Source: Cribrihabitans_A pelagius
GTDB taxonomy: Bacteria > Pseudomonadota > Alphaproteobacteria > Rhodobacterales > Rhodobacteraceae
Reading direction: 5' to 3'
Assembly (NCBI RefSeq): GCF_048820915.1
Contig: NZ_JBMERR010000033.1
Span: forward strand, 1 to 18,104
Length of the DNA stretch: 18,104 nt
Made by a program: the position numbers and the translations under genes. The notes under the pieces are model-generated. The model was not told the origin of the DNA, did no database searches, and worked only from the letters and a program-made list of their open reading frames with translations. The number at the start of each line of letters is the position of its first letter. Within the stretch, counting starts at the first letter, position 1. Below, in pieces: positions 7,516 to 14,833 of this stretch.

Positions 7516-9036
7516 TCAGACGCCCTCAGCCAGCTCCCTGGCGAAGGTCTCGATCAGCTTCGCCTTCAGGATTTTTCCGGTCGGCGCGGCAGGCAGGGCC
7601 TCGGCCACGATGATGCGCGCGGGCCGCTTGTAGGGCGCCAGCCGGTCGTGCAGGAAGGATTTCAGCTCTGCCTCAGTGGTCCCGCTGCCGGTGGCGGCGC
7701 TGACAAAGGCCAGGACCTCCTCGTTGCCCTCGACCGTGCGGCCCACCACGCTGGCCACCACCACATCGGGATGTTCGGTCAGCGCGGCTTCGATCTCGAC
7801 CGGGTAGACGTTGAACCCCGACCGGATGATCAGCTCCTTGGTGCGCCCGGCGATGTGCAGCCGGCCCTCGCTGTCGAAGCGGCCAAGGTCGCCGGTGCGG
7901 AAGAACCCGTCCTCGGTCAAGGCCGCCGCGGTCTGCTCCGGGTCGCGGAAGTAGCCTTTCATCACCTGCGGCCCGCCCACTAGAATCTCGCCGATCCCCT
8001 CCTCCGGGGTGGCCCCCGGCGCGTCCAGATCCAGCTTGAGAACGCAGTCGCCCATGGGCAGCCCGACGCTGATGTCCGGATCGCCGAAGAGGTTGCGGGT
8101 GGCACAGACGCCGGCCGTGCCCTCGGTCAGCCCGTAGCCGTTCTGCAGCGGCAGGCCGTAAAACGCCTCCGCCTCGCGCTTCCAGGCCGGATCCAACGGC
8201 GCGCCGCCCGAGGAGACGAACCGCAGCTTGCCAGCATCGTAGCGCGGCTTGCCGTGCGAGCGGGCATAGTTGAACAGATGCGCGTGCATCTGCGGCACCG
8301 CGGGCAGCAGGGTGACGTCCTCCTGCAGCGCCTGGTACATCCGCTCGGCCGAAAACTGCGCCTCCATCCGCATCGCCGCCTGCGCGAGGGTGGCGGAGAG
8401 CATGGTGACCAGCCCGAAGATATGGCTGAGCGGCAGCGCCAGGTAGGTCACGTCCGAAACCTGGATGCCCCGCACCTCCGCCGCCGCGGCGGCGCCTGCG
8501 ATCAGGTTGCCATGGGTCAGCATCGCCGCCTTGGGGGTGCCGGTCGTGCCGGAGGTATATAGCAGCAGGGAGACCTGCTCGCGCCCGTCGCCGGACACCG
8601 CGTCCGGCACCGCGCCCGCCCGCGGCATCAGCGCCGCCGCGCCAAAGGCGCCCTGCACATCCTGCGCGCCGTAGTGATCCGCATGGGCGCGGGCCGCGGC
8701 GGAGGATGCGGCCGAGAACATCACCGCGCTGGGGTCGGAATGGGCGAAGATCCGGTCGAGTTCAGCCGTGGTGAGCCGCGCGTTAATGGCAACCGCCGCT
8801 GCGTCCAGCAGGCTTGCGCCATAGAAGAACGCGATCACCTCGGCGCAGTTTTCGCACACCAGAACCACCCGGTCTCCGGGCCGCACGCCTGCGGCCTTCA
8901 GCTGCTCCGCCGCGGCATGGGCTGCCGCTTCCATCTCCCGCCAGCTCAGGCGGCGGCCGTCGTGATCCCTGAGAGCCAAAGCATCCGGGCGGGCCTCTGC
9001 GGCTGCCTCAAGCAGCCCGTGTACGCGATTGTGCAT
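7516..9036 (-). CDS. Acyl-CoA ligase (class I adenylate-forming, AMP-binding)
   Basis: A 506-residue enzyme that activates a carboxylic acid with ATP and CoA through an acyl-adenylate. The core motifs are all present: YTSGTTGTPK (160-169, phosphate loop), YGLTEG (301-306), FFRTGDLGRFDSEGRLHIAGR (378-398, ribose-binding Asp and hinge) and PTGKIL with the catalytic Lys at 488. The start is the ATG at 9034-9036, preceded by GGAGGAGGAAAGAC; longer in-frame extensions overlap the NMO gene and are rejected. It is the last gene of the operon, 31 bp after the NMO gene, and is followed by the operator region of the TRAP unit. In the analogous pim operon the ligase (PimA) takes dicarboxylates. Specificity here cannot be read from sequence: it is a medium-chain, dicarboxylic or aromatic-type acid ligase. 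Confidence 0.93.
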   Translation of the reverse strand: MHNRVHGLLEAAAEARPDALALRDHDGRRLSWREMEAAAHAAAEQLKAAGVRPGDRVVLVCENCAEVIAFFYGASLLDAAAVAINARLTTAELDRIFAHSDPSAVMFSAASSAAARAHADHYGAQDVQGAFGAAALMPRAGAVPDAVSGDGREQVSLLLYTSGTTGTPKAAMLTHGNLIAGAAAAAEVRGIQVSDVTYLALPLSHIFGLVTMLSATLAQAAMRMEAQFSAERMYQALQEDVTLLPAVPQMHAHLFNYARSHGKPRYDAGKLRFVSSGGAPLDPAWKREAEAFYGLPLQNGYGLTEGTAGVCATRNLFGDPDISVGLPMGDCVLKLDLDAPGATPEEGIGEILVGGPQVMKGYFRDPEQTAAALTEDGFFRTGDLGRFDSEGRLHIAGRTKELIIRSGFNVYPVEIEAALTEHPDVVVASVVGRTVEGNEEVLAFVSAATGSGTTEAELKSFLHDRLAPYKRPARIIVAEALPAAPTGKILKAKLIETFARELAEGV

Positions 9037-9067
9037 GTCTTTCCTCCTCCCCATTGCCGTCACGCCG

Positions 9068-10072
9068 TCAGGCGGCGACGCCCAGCCGCGCAAGCGCCGC
9101 CATCGCCTCGGCCTCCAGCCGGCCGGTGATTTCGGCAAACGGCTCCACCTTGTCCACGAACCCCAGGGCATGGCCTGCCGACAGCAGCCCCCGCGAGACA
9201 TCTCCGGTTTCATAGGCGTTGCGGCCGATCTTGCCGGAAACATGCTGCATCAGCTCTTGGATGCCGATCTCCGGGTTGTCCCGCTCCAGCCGGGCCACGG
9301 CCTCGGTGGTCTGGTTGCGCAGGCTGCGCACGGTGTTGCGCACCGAGTGCATGGTGAGCTGCGTGTCCAGCTCGCTCGCCTCAACCATCGCCTGCTTGTA
9401 GCCCGGATGCGCCGTCAGCTCAGCGGCGACCAGGAAGCGGGTCCCCATCACCACGCCGGAAGCCCCCATCACCAGCGCCGCGATGATCTGCTTGCCGTGT
9501 CCGATGCCGCCGCCGATCAACCAGGGGATGCTCAGCCGGTCCTCCGCCAGCCCGGCGTTGACCATGCTGCCGACCATGTCCATGCCGGGATGGCCGCCGC
9601 ATTCGGCGCCGACGATCGACACCATGTCGACGCCCACCTGCTCGGCTTTCACCGCGTAGCGCAGGCTCGGCACCTTGTGCAGAACGTTGATCCCGGCGTC
9701 CTTGAGGATGGGCATGAAGGCCTCGGGGCTGCGGCCGGAGGTTTCGACGAATTGCACGCCCTCGTCCGCGATCAGGCGGAACACCTCTTCGGTCTTCTCC
9801 CCCGGCACCAGCTTGGGGATCATCGAGACGTTGACCCCGAAAGGCTTGCCGCCGCACATCTCCCGGCAGCGGCGGATCTCTGCGCGCAGGTCGTCCATTT
9901 CGGGGAAGCTGGCTGCGGTAATGAAGGAAATCACCCCGGCCCGTGCCGCGGCCGAGACGTATTCGGCATTGGCAAGCCATTGCAGCCCGCCTGCCACCAC
10001 CGGCAACCGGGTGCCATAGGTCCGGGTCACGGGCGTGTCGAATATCGCCGGACGTGCAGAAGTGTGCATCAT
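9068..10072 (-). CDS. NMO/NPD-family FMN-dependent oxidoreductase
   Basis: A 334-residue TIM-barrel flavoprotein of the nitronate monooxygenase (2-nitropropane dioxygenase) family. The signature AECGGHPG carries the family's conserved His at 161; FMN-phosphate contacts are GGGIGHGKQ (187-195) and MGASGVVMGTRFL (202-214). I start at the ATG at 10070-10072, with GGAG 6 bases upstream; the next codon is also ATG. It sits 10 bp after the isomerase gene. Members of this family inside CoA-ester pathways need not oxidise nitronates. IpdC, in actinobacterial steroid catabolism, is an NMO-family enzyme acting on a CoA thioester, and FabK is an enoyl reductase of related fold. A redox step on an acyl-CoA intermediate is therefore a reasonable inference, but the activity is unknown. 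Confidence 0.88.
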   Translation of the reverse strand: MMHTSARPAIFDTPVTRTYGTRLPVVAGGLQWLANAEYVSAAARAGVISFITAASFPEMDDLRAEIRRCREMCGGKPFGVNVSMIPKLVPGEKTEEVFRLIADEGVQFVETSGRSPEAFMPILKDAGINVLHKVPSLRYAVKAEQVGVDMVSIVGAECGGHPGMDMVGSMVNAGLAEDRLSIPWLIGGGIGHGKQIIAALVMGASGVVMGTRFLVAAELTAHPGYKQAMVEASELDTQLTMHSVRNTVRSLRNQTTEAVARLERDNPEIGIQELMQHVSGKIGRNAYETGDVSRGLLSAGHALGFVDKVEPFAEITGRLEAEAMAALARLGVAA

Positions 10073-10082
10073 GTCGGTCTCC

Positions 10083-10862
10083 TCACCAGAATACTGCGGA
10101 TGTCTTGCCAAGAAAGGCGCTGATGCCCGCCTGGGCCTCGTCTCCGCCCAGCGCCTTGGCCATGGCGTCGCGTTCATGCGCAAGCTGGTCTTCGAAACTG
10201 GCGGTCTCAGACTGGTTGAGCAGCATCTTGATATCGGCAATTGCCGCTTTGGGGCCGCGGGCGAGGGCTTCGGCCAGCGCCTCGGCCTGGGCGAGGGCGC
10301 GGCCCTTGGGCGCGAGTTCCGTGACGGCGCCCAGCTGGTGCAGGCGCTCCGCGCTGAGAGGTTCGCCCAGCATCGCCATCCGCGCCACGGTCGCCCGCGG
10401 CAGCGCCTGGGTCAGCGCGTAGGTCGCCCCGCCGTCCGGCACCAGGCCCGCCTTCACATAAGCCAGGGTGAACTTGGCGCCTTCTTCGGCCACGATCATG
10501 TCCGCCGCCATCGCAAGCGACAGCCCGGCCCCGGCCGCGCCGCCCTCGACGGCGGCGATCACTGGCTTGGGGCAGGCGCGGACCGCGCGGATCAGGGCGT
10601 TCAGCTTGCCGATCTGCACCTGACGCTCCGCGTAAGCCATCGCGCGGCGCTCCTTCAGCATGTTGAGGTTGCCGCCGGAGCAGAAGAACCCGCCCTCTCC
10701 CGCCAGGATCACCGCCGCGATGCCGGGGTCGGAGGCCGCCTGCGCGAGCCCGTCCTGCAGGCCCTGATAATATTCATAGGACAGCGCGTTGCGCATCGCG
10801 GTGTTGCAGTTCCAGATGATCAGCGCGCCGCCGCGGCGCTCAAGCCGGTAAAGCGCGCTCAT
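10083..10862 (-). CDS. Crotonase-fold enoyl-CoA isomerase/hydratase, PaaG-like
   Basis: A 259-residue crotonase. CSGGNLNML (61-69) and EGGAAGAGLSLAMAAD (106-121) provide the two halves of the oxyanion hole. Both classical hydratase glutamates are absent: the first position holds Ser115 (GAGLSLAMAAD) and the second holds Tyr135 (FTLAYVKAGLVPDGG). Instead there is Asp143 in LVPDGG, the catalytic Asp pattern of PaaG and Delta3-Delta2 enoyl-CoA isomerases. Double-bond isomerisation is thus more likely than hydration. The stop of the preceding thioesterase overlaps this start by 4 bp (ATGA), implying translational coupling. A generic annotation as enoyl-CoA hydratase would probably be misleading. 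Confidence 0.9.
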   Translation of the reverse strand: MSALYRLERRGGALIIWNCNTAMRNALSYEYYQGLQDGLAQAASDPGIAAVILAGEGGFFCSGGNLNMLKERRAMAYAERQVQIGKLNALIRAVRACPKPVIAAVEGGAAGAGLSLAMAADMIVAEEGAKFTLAYVKAGLVPDGGATYALTQALPRATVARMAMLGEPLSAERLHQLGAVTELAPKGRALAQAEALAEALARGPKAAIADIKMLLNQSETASFEDQLAHERDAMAKALGGDEAQAGISAFLGKTSAVFW

Positions 10863-11284
10863 GCCGCCGCCCCGCTGTCCTGTGCGCGCACCCGCCGGAA
10901 GACACCGGTGGAGGACGCGATCAGCCGGTCGCTTTCGTCCCGCAGATCGCAGGCGACGAACTTGGTTGTCCGCCCGCCGCCGGTGATCCGGCCGGTGGCC
11001 CGCACGCGGCCCTCACGGGCCACCGCGATATAGCTGATGTTGAGCGACAGGGTGACGAAGGGCGTGATGCCTTCCGGATCGCAGGTCAGGCTGGCGGTGA
11101 TGCCGCTGGCGGTATCCAGGAGCGTCGCCGCGACCCCGCCATGCAGGCTGCCCTGGCGGTTCAGGTGCAGGGGCGAGATGTCCAGCACGCAATGGGCCTC
11201 GATTGCCTCAGCGTCGATTTCGATGTCGTAGCCCATCGCCTCGAACAGCGGGATCAGGGGCTTTGCGGGACGCTTGGGCGCCAT
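10859..11284 (-). CDS. PaaI-like hotdog-fold acyl-CoA thioesterase
   Basis: A 141-residue single hotdog domain. HLNRQGSLHGGVAATLLDTAS (40-60) has the PaaI arrangement: H-G-G (48-50) at the start of the hot-dog helix and an acidic residue, Asp57, inside it. It likely hydrolyses stalled or dead-end acyl-CoA intermediates to free CoA, as PaaI does in phenylacetate catabolism. The start lies 3 bases after the stop of the small acyl-CoA dehydrogenase, and the end overlaps the isomerase start by 4 bp. The substrate is unknown. Confidence 0.9.
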   Translation of the reverse strand: MAPKRPAKPLIPLFEAMGYDIEIDAEAIEAHCVLDISPLHLNRQGSLHGGVAATLLDTASGITASLTCDPEGITPFVTLSLNISYIAVAREGRVRATGRITGGGRTTKFVACDLRDESDRLIASSTGVFRRVRAQDSGAAA

Positions 11285-11287
11285 GGC

Positions 11288-12418
11288 TCAGCCCGCCTTC
11301 AGCGCGATGAAGCGCTCCAGGTGGTGGTCGGTGTCCCCGAACAGGTGGTCGATCATCGTCAGGCGGCGGGCAAAATGCGAGAGCGCATATTCATCGGTCA
11401 TGCCGATGCCGCCGTGCATCTGGATGCATTCCTCGGCCACCAGCGCCCCGGTGCGGCCGATGAGGTTCTTGGCGGCGCTCGCGTGGATCTCGCGCAGATC
11501 GCGCGGCTGCTCCAGGTTGCCTGCGAGGTTGATCACCGCCGAACGCGCCTGCTCCACTTCGATCAGCATGTCCGCCATCCGGTGCTGCAGGGCCTGGAAC
11601 TTGCCGATCGGGGTGCCGAACTGCTTGCGTTCCTTCAGGTAGCTGATGGTCAGGTCCCTCGCCGCCTCCATCGCCCCCAGCGCTTCGGCGCAGATGGCCG
11701 TCAGGCCGCGGGCAACGGCTGCCTCCAGTGCGTCCAGCCCCTCTCCGGCGGCACCCAGCCGCGCTGAGGCAGGCAGCCGCACCCCGTCCAGGGTCACTGT
11801 GGCCGCGGGAATGCTATCCATGTTGCGGTAGCCGCTGACCGACACGCCGGGCGCATTCACCGGCACCAGGAACAGCGATATGCCCGCCGCATCCGCCACG
11901 CCGCCAAACTCGCGCGCGGAGACCACCAGGGTCTGCGCCTCTGCCCCATGAAGCACATGGGTCTTGATGCCGCTCAACACAATGGCATCGCCCTCGGGCA
12001 CGGCTGTGGTTTCCACGTGGTTCAGGTCGTAGCGCGCCGCGGCCTCGCCCTGCGCCAGCGCCGCCACATGGGTGCCGGCGATGATCTCGTCTGCCAGCCC
12101 GCGCTGGCGCTCGCCGCCAAGGGCCGCGATCAGCCCGCCCGCGAGCACCGCAGGCAGCACAGGCTCGATCACACCGGCGCGGCCCAGCTCCTCGAACACC
12201 ACCATCAGGTCGAAGCCCTGGCCGCCAAAGCCGCCCTGCTCTTCGCTGAACATCGCGCCCAGCACGCCCAGGTCAGCCAGGCCGGCATGGATACCGCCAT
12301 CAAAGGGCGTGCCCGCCGCGATCAGCGCCCGGCGCTCCTCGTGTGCGTATTTGTCCGCCAGGAACCGCCGCAGCGTGTCGCGGAGCATCACCCGTTCTTC
12401 TGTCAGATTGAAATCCAT
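11288..12418 (-). CDS. Acyl-CoA dehydrogenase, small subunit (PimD-like)
   Basis: A 376-residue member of the acyl-CoA dehydrogenase fold. The N-terminal helical domain runs to about 115, the beta domain to about 225 and the C-terminal helices from about 230. FAD-contact patterns are YLKERKQFGTPIGKFQALQH (260-279) and IQMHGGIGMTDEY (332-344). The beta domain is divergent and lacks the usual SEPxAGSD stretch. At the helix G site where the partner has HERT it reads ARGLT (236-240), and the C-terminal site where short-chain enzymes carry their Glu reads LFGDTD. It therefore probably lacks a catalytic base and serves as the non-catalytic half of an alpha2-beta2 enzyme. It starts 14 bp after the large subunit, with GGGAGCAGG before the ATG. 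Confidence 0.92.
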   Translation of the reverse strand: MDFNLTEERVMLRDTLRRFLADKYAHEERRALIAAGTPFDGGIHAGLADLGVLGAMFSEEQGGFGGQGFDLMVVFEELGRAGVIEPVLPAVLAGGLIAALGGERQRGLADEIIAGTHVAALAQGEAAARYDLNHVETTAVPEGDAIVLSGIKTHVLHGAEAQTLVVSAREFGGVADAAGISLFLVPVNAPGVSVSGYRNMDSIPAATVTLDGVRLPASARLGAAGEGLDALEAAVARGLTAICAEALGAMEAARDLTISYLKERKQFGTPIGKFQALQHRMADMLIEVEQARSAVINLAGNLEQPRDLREIHASAAKNLIGRTGALVAEECIQMHGGIGMTDEYALSHFARRLTMIDHLFGDTDHHLERFIALKAG

Positions 12419-12432
12419 GTCGCCTGCTCCCG

Positions 12433-13629
12433 TTACAGCCCCAGAATGGCCTTGGTGATGATGGTGCGCTGCACCTCGTTCGAGCCGCCGAAGATCGACA
12501 GCTTGCGCATGTTGAAATACGCAGGTGCCGCAGCTGCCGCATGGTCCGGCCCCAGGGCCCCCGCATTGCTGCCGCCCTCCAGGAAATCGGGCTGGAACGG
12601 CAGCGCATCGGGCCCCATCGCGCGGCGCAGGAGCGATGTCAGCTCCTGCCGGATCACCGTGCCCTTGACCTTCAGCATCGAGCTTTCGGCGCCCGGCGCC
12701 TGCCCTTTGGCCGCGGCCGACACCACCCGCAGGTTGGTGGTTGCCATTGCCATCAGATCGATCTCCGCCTGCGCCATCCGGGCCGCGAAATGCGGGTTCT
12801 CGGCCAGCGGCCGGCCGCCGGAGTTCACCCGCCCGGCCACGTGTTTCAGCGTGGTCAGGAGCGCGGTGGAGAACCCCACCCCGGCGATATTGGTGCGCTC
12901 ATGGGTCAGCAGGTACTTGGCGTAGGTCCAGCCCTTGTTCTCCTCTCCCACCAGGTTCTCCGCTGGCACCCGGACATTGTCGAAGAACACCTCGTTCACC
13001 TCAGGCTCGCCATCGATCAGCACGATGGGGCGCACGGTGACGCCAGGCGTTTCCATGTCGATCAGCAGGAAGGAGATGCCCTCCTGCTTCTTAGCGTCGG
13101 GATCGGTGCGCACCAGGCAGAAGATCCAATTGGCGTGCTGGCCCAGCGTGGTCCAGGTCTTCTGGCCGTTGACCACATAGTGATCGCCTTCGCGCACCGC
13201 GCGGGTCTTGACCGCGGCGAGGTCAGAGCCCGCGCCCGGCTCGGAGTAGCCCTGGCACCACCAGTCCTGCCCGTTCAGGATCCGCGGCAGGAAGCGCTTG
13301 CGCTGGTCTTCCGTGCCGAACGCCAGCAGCACCGGGGCCAGCATCGACAAGCCAAAGGGCAGGCTGCGCGGGGCATGGGCGAGGCAGGCTTCCTCCTCGA
13401 AGATATGGCGCTGCACCGCGTTCCACTCGCAGCCGCCGTAGGCCCTTGGCCAGTTCGGCGCCAGCCAGCCGCGCGCATTCAGCAGGCTGTGCCACAGCTC
13501 GATGTCTTCCTTGGCCAGCCGCTTGCCCAGCCGCACCTTCTCGCTCAGCTCATGCGGCAGAGTCTCGGCCAGCCACTGGCGGACCTCACCCCGGAACGCC
13601 TGCTCTTCCTCAGTGTAATTCAGATCCAT
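12433..13629 (-). CDS. Acyl-CoA dehydrogenase, large subunit (PimC-like)
   Basis: A 398-residue FAD enzyme that introduces the alpha-beta double bond. CQGYSEPGAGSDLAAVKT (125-142) is the FAD/substrate signature; GQKTWTTLGQHANW (155-168) and DNVRVPAENLVGE (217-229) fit the beta domain. The C-terminus ends FGGSNEVQR (380-388), so the Glu used by short/medium-chain enzymes at this position is Gly. A candidate base is Glu244 in LTHERTNIAG on the helix G segment, where several heteromeric enzymes carry theirs. The ATG at 13629 is chosen because the protein starts at the family position (MDLNYTEEEQAFR); the upstream extension overlaps the thiolase gene. It lies 14 bp after the thiolase and 14 bp before the small subunit. 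Electron acceptor ETF genes are not in the window. Confidence 0.93.
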   Translation of the reverse strand: MDLNYTEEEQAFRGEVRQWLAETLPHELSEKVRLGKRLAKEDIELWHSLLNARGWLAPNWPRAYGGCEWNAVQRHIFEEEACLAHAPRSLPFGLSMLAPVLLAFGTEDQRKRFLPRILNGQDWWCQGYSEPGAGSDLAAVKTRAVREGDHYVVNGQKTWTTLGQHANWIFCLVRTDPDAKKQEGISFLLIDMETPGVTVRPIVLIDGEPEVNEVFFDNVRVPAENLVGEENKGWTYAKYLLTHERTNIAGVGFSTALLTTLKHVAGRVNSGGRPLAENPHFAARMAQAEIDLMAMATTNLRVVSAAAKGQAPGAESSMLKVKGTVIRQELTSLLRRAMGPDALPFQPDFLEGGSNAGALGPDHAAAAAPAYFNMRKLSIFGGSNEVQRTIITKAILGL

Positions 13630-13643
13630 TGCGCCTTGCCCCT

Positions 13644-14822
13644 TCAGAAGACTTCGAACAGCCCGGCCGCGCCCATGCCGCCGCCGATGCACATAGTGAC
13701 AACGCCGAGCTTGGCACCGCGCCGCCGGCCTTCGAGCAGCAGGTGCCCGGTCATCCGCGCGCCGGTCATGCCAAACGGGTGGCCGATCGAGATCGAGCCG
13801 CCGTTGACGTTGCAGATCTCCGGGTCGATCCCCAGCCGGTCGCGGCAGTAGAGCGCCTGCGAGGCGAAGGCCTCGTTCAGCTCCCACAAGTCAATGTCGC
13901 TGACGGTCAGCCCGTGCCGCTCCAGCAGGCGCGGCACCGCAAAGACCGGGCCGATGCCCATTTCATCCGGCTCGCAGCCTGCCACGGCAAAGCCCTTGAA
14001 GGCCCCCAAAGGCTCGGCGCCCTCACGCTCGGCTACCGCGCTGTCCATCAGCACCAGCGCCGCCGCGCCGTCGCTGAGCTGCGAGGCATTGCCGGCGGTC
14101 ACGAAATGCCCCTCGCCCTGCACCGGCGCGAGCCCTGAGAGCCCTTCCAGCGTGGTATTGGGCCGGTTGCAGTCATCCATGGCGAATGTCACCTCCTTGC
14201 GGGTGATCTCGCCACTTTGCTTGTCCTTGAAAGCCTGGGTTACGGTAATCGGCACGATTTCCTCGTCCAGCCTGCCCGCGGCCTGCGCTGCTGCGGTGCG
14301 CTGCTGGCTGGCGAGCGCCAGTTCGTCCTGCGCCTCGCGGCTGATGCCATAGCGTGCGGCCACGATGTCGGCGGTCTGGATCATCGAAAGATACAGTTCC
14401 GGCTTGTTTTCCAGGATCCAGCTCTCTTGCGCCTGCGGCGGGCGCGACGGCGGCATCTGGCTGATGCTCTCCACCCCGGCGCCGATGGCCGCCGGCGCGC
14501 CCTCCATCACGATGGAATGCGCCGCCATCGCCACCGCCTGCAGCCCGGAGGAGCAGAAGCGGTTCACAGTGGCCGCGGAAACAGAAACCGGCAGCCCGGC
14601 GCGGATCACCGACTGGCGGGCGATGTTGGCGCCGGTCCAGCCCTCGGGGTAGCCGCAGCCGACCAGCGCGTCCTCGATCAGGTCGGGCGCAATGCCCGCC
14701 CGCTGGACCGCGTGGCTGATGGCGTGGCCTGCCATGGTGGCGCCATGGGTTTCATTGAAAGCGCCGCGGTAGGACTTGGCGAGGCCAGTGCGCGCGGTGG
14801 AGACGATAACCGCCTGTTTCAT
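13644..14822 (-). CDS. Acetyl-CoA acyltransferase (degradative thiolase)
   Basis: A 392-residue type II thiolase of standard length. The nucleophile is Cys90 in NRFCSSGLQA; the His348 in GGSISIGHPFGMTGAR and Cys378 in TMCIGGGMGAAG complete the active site, at nearly the same numbering as well-studied bacterial thiolases. NEAFA is also present (LWELNEAFASQ). It performs the last beta-oxidation step, cleaving a 3-ketoacyl-CoA with CoA to acetyl-CoA and a shortened acyl-CoA. The GAAGGAG ribosome site overlaps the stop of the upstream multifunctional gene, only 11 bp away, which suggests coupled translation. It corresponds in position to PimB. Confidence 0.96.
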   Translation of the reverse strand: MKQAVIVSTARTGLAKSYRGAFNETHGATMAGHAISHAVQRAGIAPDLIEDALVGCGYPEGWTGANIARQSVIRAGLPVSVSAATVNRFCSSGLQAVAMAAHSIVMEGAPAAIGAGVESISQMPPSRPPQAQESWILENKPELYLSMIQTADIVAARYGISREAQDELALASQQRTAAAQAAGRLDEEIVPITVTQAFKDKQSGEITRKEVTFAMDDCNRPNTTLEGLSGLAPVQGEGHFVTAGNASQLSDGAAALVLMDSAVAEREGAEPLGAFKGFAVAGCEPDEMGIGPVFAVPRLLERHGLTVSDIDLWELNEAFASQALYCRDRLGIDPEICNVNGGSISIGHPFGMTGARMTGHLLLEGRRRGAKLGVVTMCIGGGMGAAGLFEVF

Positions 14823-14833
14823 TGGAAACTCCT

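Noticed and set aside
12541..13851. A 436-codon open frame opposite the large acyl-CoA dehydrogenase
   Set aside because: It is a shadow of the conserved minus-strand gene with no family motifs. The same applies to the long plus-strand frames at 9029-10123, 10035-11033, 14822-15859 and 16118-16882.
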